Below are positions 32,557 through 44,334 of a stretch of DNA of 64,000 bases, piece by piece. Location: the NCBI RefSeq assembly GCF_010726955.1, contig NZ_AP022603.1, forward strand, positions 2,728,001 to 2,792,000, given 5' to 3'. The notes under the pieces are model-generated. The model worked only from the letters and a program-made list of their open reading frames with translations. It was not told the DNA's origin and made no database searches. Origin of the DNA: Mycolicibacterium fallax (lineage in GTDB: Bacteria > Actinomycetota > Actinomycetes > Mycobacteriales > Mycobacteriaceae). A program made the translations under genes and the position numbers. Position 1 is the stretch's first letter; every line of letters begins with the position of its first letter.

Positions 32557-33720
32557 CGCCGGGCGGGGCAGGCCGAGCAACTGCTGGGCGATCATGTTCC
32601 GGAACACCTCCAGGGTGCCGCCGTAGATGCCGGTCGGCCCGGCCAACCGGAAGACGTATTCGGCGGCGCCGTCGCCGGCGGCACCGGCGGTGCCCGCGGG
32701 CAGCAGCGCCGCCGGGCCGAGCAGGTCCATCAGTTCCGGCGCGACCTCGCGCATGGTCGCCGCGATCGCGACCCGGCCGCACATCTCCGAGCTGCTCATC
32801 GCCGCCTCGGTGCGCGCGGCGGCCCGGCCCAGCCGGTAGCCGACCGCACCGTCCTGCCCGGGTGCCGCGCCGCCGGGGTCCCGGCGTCCGACCACCGCGG
32901 CGGCCTCGTCGAGGGCCTCGCCGAGCAGCAGCACGTGCTCGGTCATGGTGGCCAGCTTCGACAGGCCGGCCGAATCACGTTCGAGCACGCCATGTTCGGC
33001 GGCCAGCGCCTCGCGCATCACCGCCCAGCCGCCGTCGACCTCGCCGATCCGGTTGCGGTCGGGCACCCGAACATCGCTGTAGTAGACGATGTTGGTGCGG
33101 TCCCCATCGACGGTGCGGATGCCCTGGATTTCGATTCCCGCAGTGTCCAGCGGCACCAGAAACATGGTCAGGTTTCGGTGCTTGGGCGCACTCGGGTCGG
33201 TGTTGGTCAGCAGGAAGACGAACCGGGCGTTGTGCGCGTTGGAGGTGAACATCTTGGCGCCGTTGATGATCCAGTCGCCTCCGTCGCGGACCGCGCGGGT
33301 CTTGCAGGTGGCGACGTCGGAGCCGCCCTCGGGTTCGGTGTAGCCCAGGCAGAGCCGGACCTCACCGGTCAGCACCGCGGGCAGCACCTCCTCGCGCAGG
33401 CCCGGTTCGGCGAACCGCTCAACCAGCCGCGCCACCATGGCGGTGGTGCCCCAGTGGAACCACGGGGTGCGGGCCCGACCGATCTCCAGCTCCCAGATCC
33501 GGCGGCGCACCGCGCTGAAGCCGCCGTCGCTCTCGGTGCGGTAGTCACCGGCCAGGTAGCCGGCCGCACCGAGGGCCAGGTGCACGCCCTCGTCGAAGTT
33601 CTCGCCGGTGATCCGGTCCCGCTCGATCACCTCGTCGGTGACCACCTCGGCCAGGAAGTCGCGCAGCTCACGCTGGAACGCGGCATCCTCCTCGGACAGC
33701 TCCACCGGCGAAAAATCCAT
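32548..33720 (-). CDS. Acyl-CoA dehydrogenase (FadE-like)
   Basis: FAD-dependent acyl-CoA dehydrogenase of 390 residues catalysing alpha,beta-desaturation of an acyl-CoA. Typical blocks are LCLGYTEPEGGSDVATCKT (FAD/substrate binding), WIINGAKMFTSNA and the C-terminal GPTGIYGGTLEVFRNMIAQ carrying the catalytic-glutamate region. ATG at 33720 is 1 nt from the operator at 33722-33745. Mycobacterial side-chain degrading FadE enzymes are often heteromers of two genes, but no second FadE is adjacent here, so it may be a homo-oligomer or pair with one elsewhere. Confidence 0.92.
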   Translation of the reverse strand: MDFSPVELSEEDAAFQRELRDFLAEVVTDEVIERDRITGENFDEGVHLALGAAGYLAGDYRTESDGGFSAVRRRIWELEIGRARTPWFHWGTTAMVARLVERFAEPGLREEVLPAVLTGEVRLCLGYTEPEGGSDVATCKTRAVRDGGDWIINGAKMFTSNAHNARFVFLLTNTDPSAPKHRNLTMFLVPLDTAGIEIQGIRTVDGDRTNIVYYSDVRVPDRNRIGEVDGGWAVMREALAAEHGVLERDSAGLSKLATMTEHVLLLGEALDEAAAVVGRRDPGGAAPGQDGAVGYRLGRAAARTEAAMSSSEMCGRVAIAATMREVAPELMDLLGPAALLPAGTAGAAGDGAAEYVFRLAGPTGIYGGTLEVFRNMIAQQLLGLPRPALR

Positions 33721-33721
33721 G

Positions 33722-33745
33722 TGACAGTTTTACATACTTTTGTAA
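33722..33745. promoter_or_regulatory. Operator T(T/G)ACA-N14-TGTAA before acyl-CoA dehydrogenase
   Basis: TGACA (33722-33726), 14 bp, TGTAA (33741-33745), plus an inner TTACA at 33730-33734 that also pairs with TGTAA at 6-bp spacing. It ends next to the ATG at 33720 and fills the 34-bp gap after irtB, marking the right-hand edge of the suspected regulon. Confidence 0.7.
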
Positions 33746-33754
33746 TGTCTGCGA

Positions 33755-35488
33755 TCAGTGCCCGATCTGCCAGTCGACGGCGGCGCGCTGCTGCTCCCAG
33801 AACGCGGCGAACCGGCCGCCGGCCGCCCGCAGTTCCTCGATCCCGCCGTCCTCGACGATCCGACCGTGCTCCAGGAACAGCACCCGGTCGGCGCCGCGGA
33901 TGCTGGCCAGCCGGTGCGCCACGATGACCCGGGTGCGCGGCCGGGCGTCCCCGGTCAGCGCGGCGACGACGGCGGCCTCGTTCTCGGTGTCCAGCGCGCT
34001 GGTCGCCTCGTCGACCAGCAGCACCGGCGCGGACTTCAGCAGGGCGCGGGCGATGCCGACCCGCTGCCGCTCCCCGCCCGACAGGGCAGAACCGGCCTCC
34101 CCGACCGGGGCGCGGCGCCCGGCCGGCAGCCGGTCCACCAGCTCGTCGACGCGGGCCAGCCGGATCGCCTCGTCGAGCGCGTCGGCGTCCGCGTCCGGCG
34201 CACCGACCAGGATGTTCTCCTCGATGGTGCCGTCGAACAGGTAGGAGTGCTGGAAGACCATGCTGACCGCCGCGCGGCGGGCGGCGGGGTCGAGTCCGGC
34301 CAGGTCGACGCCGTCGAAGCGGACCCGGCCGCGGTCGGGTTGCTGCAGCCCGGCGATCAGCGCCAGGACGGTGCTCTTGCCCGAGCCGGACGGCCCGACG
34401 ATGGCGGTGGTGCTGCCCGGCTCCAGGGTGAAGTGCAGGTCGTCGAGCAGCGCTTCGTCGTCGGCGTAACCGAACCCGACGCCGTCGAACTCGATCCGCG
34501 GCGGGGCCGCCGGAGCCGGCAGGATCCCGGTCCCCGCGGTCAGGGTGGGCGCGTCGAGCACCGCCTGGATGCGCCCCAGGGTGGCCCGGGTGGTGTCGAT
34601 GGCCGGGGTCAGCTCGCTCAGCGCGGTGAACGGCTCCAGGTAGCGGACCAGCACCACGATCAGCGCGACGGCTTCCGCGGCGCCGAGCGTGCCGCGCACG
34701 GTCAGCACGGTGGCCACGCCCGCGAACAGGATCAGCGCCAGCTGGCTGGCCATGCTGAACAGCAGTTGGCCGGGGATCTGCATGCCGAGCAGCCGCACGG
34801 TGGCGCCGTGCTGGGCGTCCAGCGCGGCGCCGGCGTGGCTGCGGGCCGGGGCGACCCGGCGGGCGGCGCGCAGGGCCTGCTGGGTGCGGGCGAATTCGAT
34901 GATGCGTTCGGTCAGTTCGGCGTTCCTCGCTCCGGCCAGCCGGTCGGCGCCTCGGCTGAGCCGAATCGAGGCCCACATCGCGGCGAGCAGCACCGCCACC
35001 CCGGCCAGGCCGGCCAGGCCCAGCGGCACCGAGATCACCAGCAGCCCGGCGGCGATCGCCACGGGCAGCAGGATCGCCCCGATCAGCGGGCCGAGCAGGT
35101 AGACCATCAGGCCGACGAGTTCGGGGCCGGTGGCGGCGATGGCCTGCCGGGTGGTGGCGGTGTGGTCGGCGTCGAACCACCGCAGCCGGACCTCGGGAAG
35201 CCGTTCGGCCAGGTCGCGCTGACTGTGTTCGAGCAGCCCGAAGCCGAGGCGGAAGCCGATCCGGGCGGCGGCGCCGTCGACCAGCCAGCCGGCCACCGTC
35301 GCGGCGGTCAGCCAGCCCAGCCAGGGCAGTGCTCCGCGGGGGTCGGGGCCGAACAGCGCGGCGACCAGCGGCACCAGCAGCACGGTGGCGGCCGCGCGCA
35401 GCAGCACCGACAGCAGGTTCGCCGCGGTGTAGCCGGCGGTTGCCCGGCGGCTGCCCGGCGGCAGCAGGGCGAGCAGGGTGCGGATCAC
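33755..35488 (-). CDS. irtB: Siderophore ABC transporter IrtB
   Basis: ABC exporter-type half-transporter of 577 residues that with IrtA imports ferric mycobactin/carboxymycobactin. Six-helix membrane domain at about 15-300 and nucleotide-binding domain from about 330 with Walker [10 protein letters not shown] (about 363), signature [10 protein letters not shown] (about 468), and Walker [12 protein letters not shown] at 35488 overlaps the irtA stop as GTGA. Length matches the M. tuberculosis protein (about 579). Iron-regulated through the box upstream of irtA. Confidence 0.93.
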   Translation of the reverse strand: MIRTLLALLPPGSRRATAGYTAANLLSVLLRAAATVLLVPLVAALFGPDPRGALPWLGWLTAATVAGWLVDGAAARIGFRLGFGLLEHSQRDLAERLPEVRLRWFDADHTATTRQAIAATGPELVGLMVYLLGPLIGAILLPVAIAAGLLVISVPLGLAGLAGVAVLLAAMWASIRLSRGADRLAGARNAELTERIIEFARTQQALRAARRVAPARSHAGAALDAQHGATVRLLGMQIPGQLLFSMASQLALILFAGVATVLTVRGTLGAAEAVALIVVLVRYLEPFTALSELTPAIDTTRATLGRIQAVLDAPTLTAGTGILPAPAAPPRIEFDGVGFGYADDEALLDDLHFTLEPGSTTAIVGPSGSGKSTVLALIAGLQQPDRGRVRFDGVDLAGLDPAARRAAVSMVFQHSYLFDGTIEENILVGAPDADADALDEAIRLARVDELVDRLPAGRRAPVGEAGSALSGGERQRVGIARALLKSAPVLLVDEATSALDTENEAAVVAALTGDARPRTRVIVAHRLASIRGADRVLFLEHGRIVEDGGIEELRAAGGRFAAFWEQQRAAVDWQIGH

Positions 35489-38130
35489 GGCTGGCTCCTT
35501 GCGGCGGTGCTGGCGATGCCGGCGGCGCGCCCAGATTCCCACAGCGCGCGGTACCGGCCGTCGGCGTGGAAAAGTTGTTCGTGGGTTCCGGTTTCGACGA
35601 TCGCGCCGCCGTCCAGGACGACGATCTGATCGGCCCCGGTGATGGTGTGCAGCCGGTGCGCGATGACCAGCACGGTGCGGTCGCGGGCGAGCTGGTTCAG
35701 CGCCTGCTGCACCAGGTATTCCGATTCCGGGTCGGCGAAGGCGGTTGCCTCGTCGAGGATCAGGATCGGGGTGTCGGCCAGGATCGCCCGGGCGATGGTC
35801 AGCCGCTGGCGTTCGCCGCCGGACAGCGCGGCATCGGGCCCGAGCACGGTGTCGTACCCGTTCGGCAGCGCCATGATCCGGTCGTGGATCTGGGCGGCGC
35901 GGGCGGCCTCCCGGATCCGTTGCGGGTCGGCGTCCGGGTCGGCCAGCGCGATGTTGTCCGCAACGCTGCCGTGCACCAGTTGGGTCTCCTGCAGCACAAA
36001 CCCGACCCGGCGGTACAGCTCGTCGGCCGGCAGGTCGCGGATGTCGGTGCCGCCGATCCGGATCGCACCGCCCTGCACGTCGTGGAACCGGGCCAGCAGC
36101 GCCGCCAGGGTGGACTTGCCGGAGCCGGACGGCCCGACCAGCGCGGTGACGGTGCCCGGCCGCAGCGTGAGGCTCACCTCGCGGATGACCGGCACGTCCG
36201 GCCGGTAGCCGAACGTCACGCCGTCGAACACCACCGCGCCGTTGTGCTCGGCGCGCTGGCGGCCGGGGCCCGCCGGGGCGGTGAGTTCGGTTTCCTCCAG
36301 GGTGTTCTGGATCCGGCGGGCGGCCTCCCGGCCCCCGGCGATGCCGCCGAGCCCGTAGCCGATGCCGAGCAGCCGTGCCCCGAAGGTGGTGCCCAGGAAC
36401 AGGAACGGCAGCAGGTCGACCGGGTCCATCCGGTCGGCGAGGATCAGCGCGGTGCCCACCGCGACGATCAGCCAGAGGAACGTCGACGGCCGGGTGATCA
36501 GGTCCATCAGGGTCTTCTTCCCGACGAACGGGCGCTGCCAGTTGACCAGGAAGCCCAGGTATTCGTCGAGCTTGCGGCGGAATCCCGAGGCCGCGGCGCC
36601 GCCGAAGATCCGCACCACCGGCTGGCCGTCCAGGTATCCGCCGGCCGCGCCGGTCATCCGCTCGGTCCAGCGTTGCGAGGCCAGCACCTTCGGCCCGGAC
36701 TGCGCGGACATGCTGATCATCACGATCACGTAGAGCAGCACCGGTATCAGCAGCACCAGCGCCAGCCGCCAGTCCACCACGAACAGGTAGACCAGCACCG
36801 CGACCGGGGCGAGCACGGCGTTGACGGCGTCCGGGATGGCGTGGGTGACCAGATAGTGCAGCGTCATCGGGTCGTCCTGCACGAGCTGTTTGACGGTGCC
36901 CGAGCCCCGGTCGGTGAACCAGCCGAGCGGCAGGCGCGACATCTTGTCCAGCAGCCGGCTGCGCAGTTCGCGGGCGAATCGGGCGTCGACGAAGTGCAGC
37001 CAGAGGGTCAGCCCCGCGCCGAGCAGGGTGCCGGTGCCCAGCAGCGCGCCGGCCCAGAAGCCCACCGTCTTGAGCCGGTCCGGGTCGGCGCCGGCCAGCA
37101 GCAGCCGGGCCAGCTCCACCAGCAGCAGGTACGGCGCCAGTTGCAGCAGCGTCACCAGCGCCTGCAGCACCCCGGACACCACCAGCGGGGTGCGCAGCGG
37201 GCGCAGCAGCCGGCCCGCACCCTGGGCGCGCCAGTTGCCGCGCGGCTCGCCGGTCCGGGCCGGGGCGGCGTCGGCCGTCGGCACCCGCGCGGCGGTCGGT
37301 ACGGCGTTCGGTACGGCGGCGGGCGCGGCGGCGGGCGCGGCGGCGGGCACGGTGGCCTGCGCGGGGGCCGGCTCGTCGCGGTTGGGCCCGCGCCGGGTGC
37401 CCATCGCCCGGCCGTGGGTCCAGTACGCCTGCGCGTGCAGCTCCGATTTGGGGAAGCCGAACTCGCCGCGCAGCCGGGTCCGCAACTGCTTGAGCGAACC
37501 CGCCTCGCAGCCGACCCAGGCGTACCAGTTCGACCAGTCCCGGGCGTCCAGGGCGGCCGCCAGCGAGCCGGTGTCGACTCGCGGCACCCGGTGCAGCCGC
37601 AGCCGCGGATGCTCGACGATGGGGATGAGCGCATCGTCGGCGTGGTGCTGTTCGAGGTAGCACTCGATCGGCACCTCGGCCGGCAGCACGGCCAGGATTG
37701 CGTTGATCGCCGGGGTGGCGGCGGCGTCGCCGATCAGCAGGTAGCCCGCCGGGGGCTCCTCGGACAGCCGGAATCCGGCCGACCCCATCGACATCACCGC
37801 GATCCGGTCGCCGGCCGCGGCGTCGCGGCCCCAGCGGGTCGCCGGGCCGGCCGGCTCGTGCAACACCATGTCGATGGCGAAGGTGCCCGCGTCGGGGTCG
37901 GCCTCGGAAAGGGTGTAGGCGCGCTGGAACTCGGCATCGCCGCCGTCGGGGTCGGGGAACCAGAACCGCAGCCAGGACGTCGGTTCGGCGGTGGCGTCCT
38001 CGAATACGGTCGGGCTGGTCATCCGGATCCGCAGGAAGTTCGGCGCGAGCTGCTGGGTACCGGTGACGGTGACGGTGTGGTCCCGCGCCCCGAAGCCGCG
38101 CAGCAACGCCCCCTGCAGTCCGCGTGCCAT
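35485..38130 (-). CDS. irtA: Siderophore ABC transporter IrtA with N-terminal siderophore-interacting domain
   Basis: Half-transporter of 881 residues. Residues 1-about 270 form the FAD-binding siderophore-interaction (ferric reductase-like) domain, with [19 protein letters not shown] and [16 protein letters not shown]; a linker rich in Ala/Pro follows; then the membrane domain (about 310-600) and the ATPase domain with GPSGSGKST (about 664) and LSGGERQRL (about 765). IrtA reduces and imports ferric mycobactin together with IrtB. ATG at 38130 is chosen because GGAAGGA lies 6 nt upstream and the start MARGLQG matches known IrtA proteins; an in-frame upstream start would add 15 residues. Confidence 0.94.
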   Translation of the reverse strand: MARGLQGALLRGFGARDHTVTVTGTQQLAPNFLRIRMTSPTVFEDATAEPTSWLRFWFPDPDGGDAEFQRAYTLSEADPDAGTFAIDMVLHEPAGPATRWGRDAAAGDRIAVMSMGSAGFRLSEEPPAGYLLIGDAAATPAINAILAVLPAEVPIECYLEQHHADDALIPIVEHPRLRLHRVPRVDTGSLAAALDARDWSNWYAWVGCEAGSLKQLRTRLRGEFGFPKSELHAQAYWTHGRAMGTRRGPNRDEPAPAQATVPAAAPAAAPAAVPNAVPTAARVPTADAAPARTGEPRGNWRAQGAGRLLRPLRTPLVVSGVLQALVTLLQLAPYLLLVELARLLLAGADPDRLKTVGFWAGALLGTGTLLGAGLTLWLHFVDARFARELRSRLLDKMSRLPLGWFTDRGSGTVKQLVQDDPMTLHYLVTHAIPDAVNAVLAPVAVLVYLFVVDWRLALVLLIPVLLYVIVMISMSAQSGPKVLASQRWTERMTGAAGGYLDGQPVVRIFGGAAASGFRRKLDEYLGFLVNWQRPFVGKKTLMDLITRPSTFLWLIVAVGTALILADRMDPVDLLPFLFLGTTFGARLLGIGYGLGGIAGGREAARRIQNTLEETELTAPAGPGRQRAEHNGAVVFDGVTFGYRPDVPVIREVSLTLRPGTVTALVGPSGSGKSTLAALLARFHDVQGGAIRIGGTDIRDLPADELYRRVGFVLQETQLVHGSVADNIALADPDADPQRIREAARAAQIHDRIMALPNGYDTVLGPDAALSGGERQRLTIARAILADTPILILDEATAFADPESEYLVQQALNQLARDRTVLVIAHRLHTITGADQIVVLDGGAIVETGTHEQLFHADGRYRALWESGRAAGIASTAARSQP

Positions 38131-38185
38131 CGCCGGTCCTTCCGTTCGACCGCACGTCGCGGCGGCCGTCGCCACGCGGTCGCCA

Positions 38186-38204
38186 TAAGGTTAGCCTTAC
38201 TTTG
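38186..38204. promoter_or_regulatory. IdeR-like iron box
   Basis: TAAGGTTAGCCTTACTTTG matches 13 of 19 positions of the IdeR consensus TTAGGTTAGGCTAACCTAA, including the AGGTTAG core, and lies 56 bp before the irtA start. Iron-loaded IdeR binding here would repress irtAB in iron-replete cells. Confidence 0.8.
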
Positions 38205-38360
38205 GCCGAGTCGGTGACGGCCCCGGGGCGCATCGGAGGATCGCCGCGGTCGCCCCGCCCGGTTCGGGGCGCGGTCAGTATCTTCGTCAGTGCCATCTTC
38301 GTCGGTGCCGCTGCTTCGGCGGCCCGATCGGGCGGCCGAGTCGGAAAGGCGGGCGCAGCG

Positions 38361-39311
38361 ATGCCGGAGCGGATGCTGTGCCTGGGCGAGGGCCTGATCG
38401 ACATCGTCACTGGGCCCACATCGTCCTCCGAGCGGGTCGGCGGCAGCCTGCTCAATGTCGCCGTCGGGATCGCCAGGCTGGGCCGACCGGCCAGCCTGTG
38501 CGCGCACTGGGCCATCGACCCGCGCGGCCGGATGCTCGGCGAGTGGGCCCGGCTCGCCGGCGTCGACCTCATCCCGGGCACCGAGTCCGCGCCCCGCACC
38601 CCGGTGGCCTACGCCCGGATCGACGACGAGGGCCGCGCCAGCTATGAGTTCGACCTCGCCTGGGCGGTTCCGCAGCCGCCGGATCTGGCCGGTTTCGGGC
38701 ATCTGCACACCGGCAGCCTGGCGGTCACCCTGGAGCCCGGCGGCAGCACCGTGCAGGCGCTGACCAGCCGGATGCGCGGGCACGGCACGGTGTCCTACGA
38801 CCCGAACATCCGGCCGGCGGTGATGCGCAAGCCCGCGGCCGTCCTCGAGCGGGTCGAGCGGTTGGTGCGGATGTCCGACGTGGTCAAGGCCAGCGACGAG
38901 GACCTGCGCTGGCTGTATCCGGGCACCCCGGTCGCAGACGTGCTGCGCCGCTGGCTGGCCACCGGGCCGTCGATGCTGGTGCTCACCCGCGGCCCGGCCG
39001 GCGCCGATGCGCTGCTGGCCGGCAACCGGGACATGCTGCACCTGGACCCGATCCGGGTCACCGTCGCCGACACCGTCGGGGCCGGGGACTCGTTCATGGC
39101 CGGGCTGCTGACCGGGCTGTGCGACGCCGGCCTGCTGGGCTCACCGCGGGCCCGCGAACGGTTGGCCGCGGCCGACTGGCCGGATGTGCAGCCCGCGCTG
39201 CACCGCGCGGTGATCAGCGCCGCGCTGACCGTCGGCCACTCCGGCGCGTACCCGCCGACCATGGCCGAGGTAGAGGCGATCCGGGCCACCGACCCGCTGC
39301 TGCGGGACTGA
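38361..39311 (+). CDS. PfkB-family carbohydrate kinase (fructokinase-like)
   Basis: Sugar kinase of 316 residues of the ribokinase/PfkB family. It has the GGSLLNVA N-terminal substrate-binding glycine pair region and the C-terminal signature [12 protein letters not shown] with the catalytic aspartate. Likely phosphorylates fructose or a related sugar. ATG at 38361 with GAAAGG upstream; starts further upstream are possible. It is divergent from irtA across a 230-bp gap containing the iron box; a common iron control is not evident. Confidence 0.9.
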   Translation: MPERMLCLGEGLIDIVTGPTSSSERVGGSLLNVAVGIARLGRPASLCAHWAIDPRGRMLGEWARLAGVDLIPGTESAPRTPVAYARIDDEGRASYEFDLAWAVPQPPDLAGFGHLHTGSLAVTLEPGGSTVQALTSRMRGHGTVSYDPNIRPAVMRKPAAVLERVERLVRMSDVVKASDEDLRWLYPGTPVADVLRRWLATGPSMLVLTRGPAGADALLAGNRDMLHLDPIRVTVADTVGAGDSFMAGLLTGLCDAGLLGSPRARERLAAADWPDVQPALHRAVISAALTVGHSGAYPPTMAEVEAIRATDPLLRD

Positions 39312-39343
39312 CCCGCCCGGTTGCGGCCGGCGAGGGCGACGGT

Positions 39344-39807
39344 TCAGCCGCCGCGCTGGATGCGCGCCAGCGCCGCCCGGATGCGGTCCGGGATCGGGAC
39401 CGCCCGCCGGGTCACCCGGTCCACGAACACGTGCACGAAATAGCCTTCGGCGGAGGGTGTTTCGGTCTCGGCGGCGAAGATGCCGATGCCGTAGCGGACC
39501 GACCGGGTCGACAGCCGGTCCACCCGCAGGCCCGCACGCAATTGCTGCGGGTAGGCCAGCGGCGCCCGATAGCTGCAGTTGGATTCGACCACCAGCCCGA
39601 TCACCGGCGCGGTCTCGATGTCCAACCCGCCCTCGGTGATCAGGAAATGGTTGGCGACGGTGTCGAAGTAGCTGTAGTAGGTGACGTTGTTGACGTGCCC
39701 GTAGACGTCGTTGTCCATCCACCGGGTGGTGATCGGCAGGAAGTACCCGTAGTCACCCGCGGTCGCGGGCTCTTGGGGGGTGGCGGGATCTGGGGGACTC
39801 ACGGTGC

Positions 39808-39811
<4 letters not shown>
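39344..39811 (-). CDS. Acyl-CoA thioesterase (hotdog fold)
   Basis: Single hotdog-domain thioesterase of 155 residues similar to 4-hydroxybenzoyl-CoA thioesterase/YbgC-type enzymes. The [15 protein letters not shown] segment carries the catalytic aspartate (DxDxxGHVNN form), followed by [13 protein letters not shown]. It releases CoA from the operon's end product. GTG start at 39811 overlaps the stop of the HOT-type dehydrogenase as GTGA; last gene of the operon. Confidence 0.9.
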
Positions 39812-41117
<1,306 letters not shown>

Positions 41118-41118
<1 letters not shown>

Positions 41119-42326
41119 CACCGGCCACCCAGGATGCCGGCGTCGTGCAGCCGGCCCAGTTCGGCGGCGTCCAGTCCGAGCACCTCGGCGAGCACCTCAT
41201 CGGTGTGGTGTCCGAGCCCGACCGCGGCGGTCGACGGGCCGTACTCCCCCGATGCCCGCAGCGGACCGCGGGCCGAGAGCACCGGCCCGATGCCGGGCTG
41301 GTCGACCTCGGTGATCACCGCGGCCCGTCCCACCTCGACGTCGGCGACCACGTCGCTGAGCGTGCGGTACCGGCTCCACAGCACCCCGGCCGCGGTCAGC
41401 CCCTCGGCGACCTCGGCGCCGCTGCGCGCCGCGAACCACGGCCGCATCAGCGCGGCGAGCACCTCCCGGTGGGCGTAGCGCTGCGCCTCGTCGGCGAAGT
41501 CCGCCGCCAGCGCCGCGCCGACGGCGGCCACCGCGTCGGCGACCCCGGTGGCGGCGCACAGCGCCTGCCACTGCCGACCGGTCAGCGCGACGACCATCAC
41601 CCGATCGCCGTCGGCCGCAACGAAGTCCACCCCGAAGGTCCCGTACATGTAGTTGCCGTGCCGCGGCCGGTCGCCCTGCTCGCGGGCCTCGGTCAGCCAG
41701 CCCATGTTGGCCACCCCGGCCAGGGCGACGTCGGCCAGCGCCAGCGCCAGGTCCGCGCCCTCGCCGGTGCGGTCGCGGTGCCGCAGCGCGGCCAGCAGGC
41801 CGGTGGTCGCGGTCATCCCGGCGATCAGGTCCCAGGCCGGCAGGACGTGGTTGACCGGGGTGTCGGTGTCGGCCGGCCCGGTCAGCGCGGTGATGCCGAC
41901 CTCGGTGTTGACCGTGTAGTCGACCGCGGGTCCGCCGTCGGACTTCCCGCCGATGTGCATCCGGATGACGTCGGCGCGGCGCTGGGCCAGCGCGGGATAA
42001 CTCAGCCACTCCCGGCCCACCGCGTTGTCGACGACGATGCCGGCGTCCGGTCCGGGCGCGGTGGCCAGCGCCAGCACCAGCTCCCTGCCCTGCGGTTCGC
42101 GCAGGTTGAGCTCCACCGAGCGTTTGCCGCGGTTGAGCGCCGACCAGTACAGGCTGGCGCCGGTTTCACGGGAAACCGGCCAGCGGTGGAAGTCGGCGGC
42201 CCCGCCGATCGGGTCGATCCGGATCACGTCGGCGCCCAGCTGGGCCAGGGTCATGCCCGCGGACGGGCCGGCGACGAAGCTGGCGAACTCAACGATCCGA
42301 AGGCCGGCCAGCGGTCGGGTGCTCAT
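41118..42326 (-). CDS. CaiB/BaiF CoA-transferase family, mesaconyl-CoA C1-C4 isomerase-like
   Basis: Family III CoA transferase of 402 residues. The N-terminal [20 protein letters not shown] and the stretches [36 protein letters not shown] and [13 protein letters not shown] closely follow my memory of 2-methylfumaryl-CoA isomerase (Mct) of the 3-hydroxypropionate bicycle, more than the generic formyl-CoA or carnitine-CoA transferases. The catalytic aspartate of the family should be in the DNAVG region. It would move CoA within a C5 dicarboxylate. Stop overlaps the next start. Family firm; Mct-like function is inference. Confidence 0.85.
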
Positions 42327-42347
42327 CGGGCCACGGTATCGCCCGGC

Positions 42348-43520
42348 TCAGATCCGGTTGCGGGCAATCAGCTGGGCGGCGATGACGTTGCGCTGAATCT
42401 CGTTGGTGCCCTCGCCGACGATCATCAGCGGGGCGTCGCGAAAGTACCGTTCCACGTCGTACTCGCGGGAGTAGCCGTAACCGCCGTGCACCCGGATCGC
42501 GTCCAGCGCGATCGCCATCGCGGCCTCCGAGGCGAACAGCTTGGCCATCCCGGCCTCCATGTCGGCGCGCTCCCCGCGGTCCAGCTTGGCCGCCGCGTCC
42601 AGGGTCAGCAGCCGGGCCGCCTGTTGCTTGGTGGCCATGTCCGCCAACAGGTTTCCCACCGACTGGTGCCGCCAGATCGGCTTGCCGAAGGATTCCCGCT
42701 GCTGGGCGTAGCGCACCGCGTCGTCCAGGGCGGCCTGCCCGACGCCCAGCGCCCGGGCCGCGACCTGGATGCGGCCCACCTCCAGGCCGCGCATCATCTG
42801 GGCCCAGCCGCGGTTGGCCTGCCCGCCCAGGATCGCCGCGTCGCCGACCCGGCAGCCGTCGAACAGCACCTCGCAGGCCTCCACGCCGCGGTAGCCGAGC
42901 TTGGGCAGCTTGCCGGAGACCCGCAGGCCGTCGCCGGGTTCCACCAGCAGCACGCTCATGCCGGCGTGCGCGGGCTGGGCGTCGCGGTCGGTGCGGCACA
43001 GCAGACCGAACAGCCCGGCGTGCCCGGCGTTGGAAATCCAGGTCTTGGCCCCGTCGATCACCCACTCGCCGGCTCCGGTCGGGACGGCGACGGTGCGCAT
43101 GGCCTGCAGGTCCGAGCCCCCGCCCGGCTCGGTCAGCGCCATCGTCGCGCGGATCGAGCCGTCGGCCATCCCCGGCAGGTAGCGGTCGCGCTGCTCGGGG
43201 GTGCCGTAGCGGCGGATCAGGTAACTGATCACCGAGTGGCCGCCGATCGCCCCGGCCAGGCTCATCCAGCCGCGGGCCAACTCCTCGGTGACCCGGGCGA
43301 AGCAGGTGGTGCTGACGTCCACGCCGCCGTACTCGGCGGGCACCAGCAGCCCGAAGAAGCCCAGCGCCTTCATCTCCTCGATGAAGTCGTGCGGATAGAT
43401 GTCGTCGGCCTCGAACTCCCGGACGTGCGGGCGCACCCGCCGGTCGACGAAGTCGGCGACCAGCTCCACCAACTCCTGCTCGTCGCTGCTGTGCTGCCGT
43501 TGCCCGCCGTCGTGGCCCAT
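42348..43520 (-). CDS. Acyl-CoA dehydrogenase
   Basis: Acyl-CoA dehydrogenase of 390 residues. Motifs: [31 protein letters not shown] and the C-terminal [21 protein letters not shown] with the RD-(A/P)xI motif and [15 protein letters not shown], typical of short/branched-chain and isobutyryl-CoA dehydrogenases; the catalytic glutamate is likely in GLEVGRIQ. First gene of the operon that continues with the CoA transferase, HOT-type dehydrogenase and thioesterase. ATG at 43520. Divergent from an SDR gene. Confidence 0.93.
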   Translation of the reverse strand: MGHDGGQRQHSSDEQELVELVADFVDRRVRPHVREFEADDIYPHDFIEEMKALGFFGLLVPAEYGGVDVSTTCFARVTEELARGWMSLAGAIGGHSVISYLIRRYGTPEQRDRYLPGMADGSIRATMALTEPGGGSDLQAMRTVAVPTGAGEWVIDGAKTWISNAGHAGLFGLLCRTDRDAQPAHAGMSVLLVEPGDGLRVSGKLPKLGYRGVEACEVLFDGCRVGDAAILGGQANRGWAQMMRGLEVGRIQVAARALGVGQAALDDAVRYAQQRESFGKPIWRHQSVGNLLADMATKQQAARLLTLDAAAKLDRGERADMEAGMAKLFASEAAMAIALDAIRVHGGYGYSREYDVERYFRDAPLMIVGEGTNEIQRNVIAAQLIARNRI

Positions 43521-43587
43521 GTCCGAACACCTTTCCGTGCGCAGTAGCTTGAATTGTGCTCGACCGACCAGAACCAGGGAGACAGAC

Positions 43588-44334
43588 ATGAGCGAGCCGC
43601 TGCTGGCCGGCAAGACCGCCGTCATCACCGGAGCCGCGCAGGGGATCGGCTTCGCGATCGCCAAGCGGTTCATCGACGAGGGCGCCCGGGTGGTCGTCGG
43701 CGACATCGATGGGGCGCACGCCGCGGCCGCCGCCGCCGAACTCGGCGGGGCCGGTGTCGCCGTCGGGGTGCGCTGCAACGTCACCGAGTCCGCCGACGTC
43801 GAGGCGCTGCTTGCCGCGGCCGCCGAGCATTTCGGCCCGGTCCAGGTGATGGTCAACAACGCCGGCATCACCCGCGACGCCACCATGCGCAAAATGACCG
43901 AGGAGATGTTCGACGCCGTCATCGCGGTGCACCTGAAGGGCACCTGGAACGGCACCCGGCTGGCCGGCGCGGTGATGCGGGAGAACGGCGGCGGCACCAT
44001 CGTCAACATGTCGTCGCTGTCCGGGAAGATCGGGCTGGCCGGCCAGACCAACTATTCGGCGGCCAAGGCGGGCATCGTCGGGCTGTCCAAGGCCGCGGCC
44101 AAGGAACTCGCGCACCTCGGGGTGCGGGTGAACGCGATCCAGCCCGGGCTGATCCGCACCGCGATGACCGAGGCCATGCCCGAGCGGATCTGGGCGCAGA
44201 AGATGGCCGAGATCCCGATGGGCCGCGCCGGTGAGGTCGACGAGATCGCCAAGGTCGCCCTGTTTCTCGCCTCGGACCTGTCGTCGTACATGACCGGGAC
44301 GGTGCTCGAGGTGACCGGCGGCCGGTTCATGTGA
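43588..44334 (+). CDS. SDR family oxidoreductase (FabG-like)
   Basis: Short-chain dehydrogenase of 248 residues resembling 3-oxoacyl-(ACP/CoA) reductases: [16 protein letters not shown], serine in VNMSSLSG, and YSAAKAG. ATG at 43588 has AGGGAG 8 nt upstream; a TAGCTT -10 box (43545-43550) would start RNA about 31 nt upstream. Its stop overlaps the COG0523 GTPase start as GTGA. Divergent from the acyl-CoA dehydrogenase operon and probably part of the same pathway. Confidence 0.93.
   Translation: MSEPLLAGKTAVITGAAQGIGFAIAKRFIDEGARVVVGDIDGAHAAAAAAELGGAGVAVGVRCNVTESADVEALLAAAAEHFGPVQVMVNNAGITRDATMRKMTEEMFDAVIAVHLKGTWNGTRLAGAVMRENGGGTIVNMSSLSGKIGLAGQTNYSAAKAGIVGLSKAAAKELAHLGVRVNAIQPGLIRTAMTEAMPERIWAQKMAEIPMGRAGEVDEIAKVALFLASDLSSYMTGTVLEVTGGRFM

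Noticed and set aside
33755..38599. One continuous minus-strand open frame of about 1600 codons, as if a giant fused transporter
   Set aside because: Only the part from GTG 35488 encodes IrtB; the remainder lies antisense-frame over irtA and is Arg/Pro-rich low-complexity translation typical of out-of-frame high-GC DNA.
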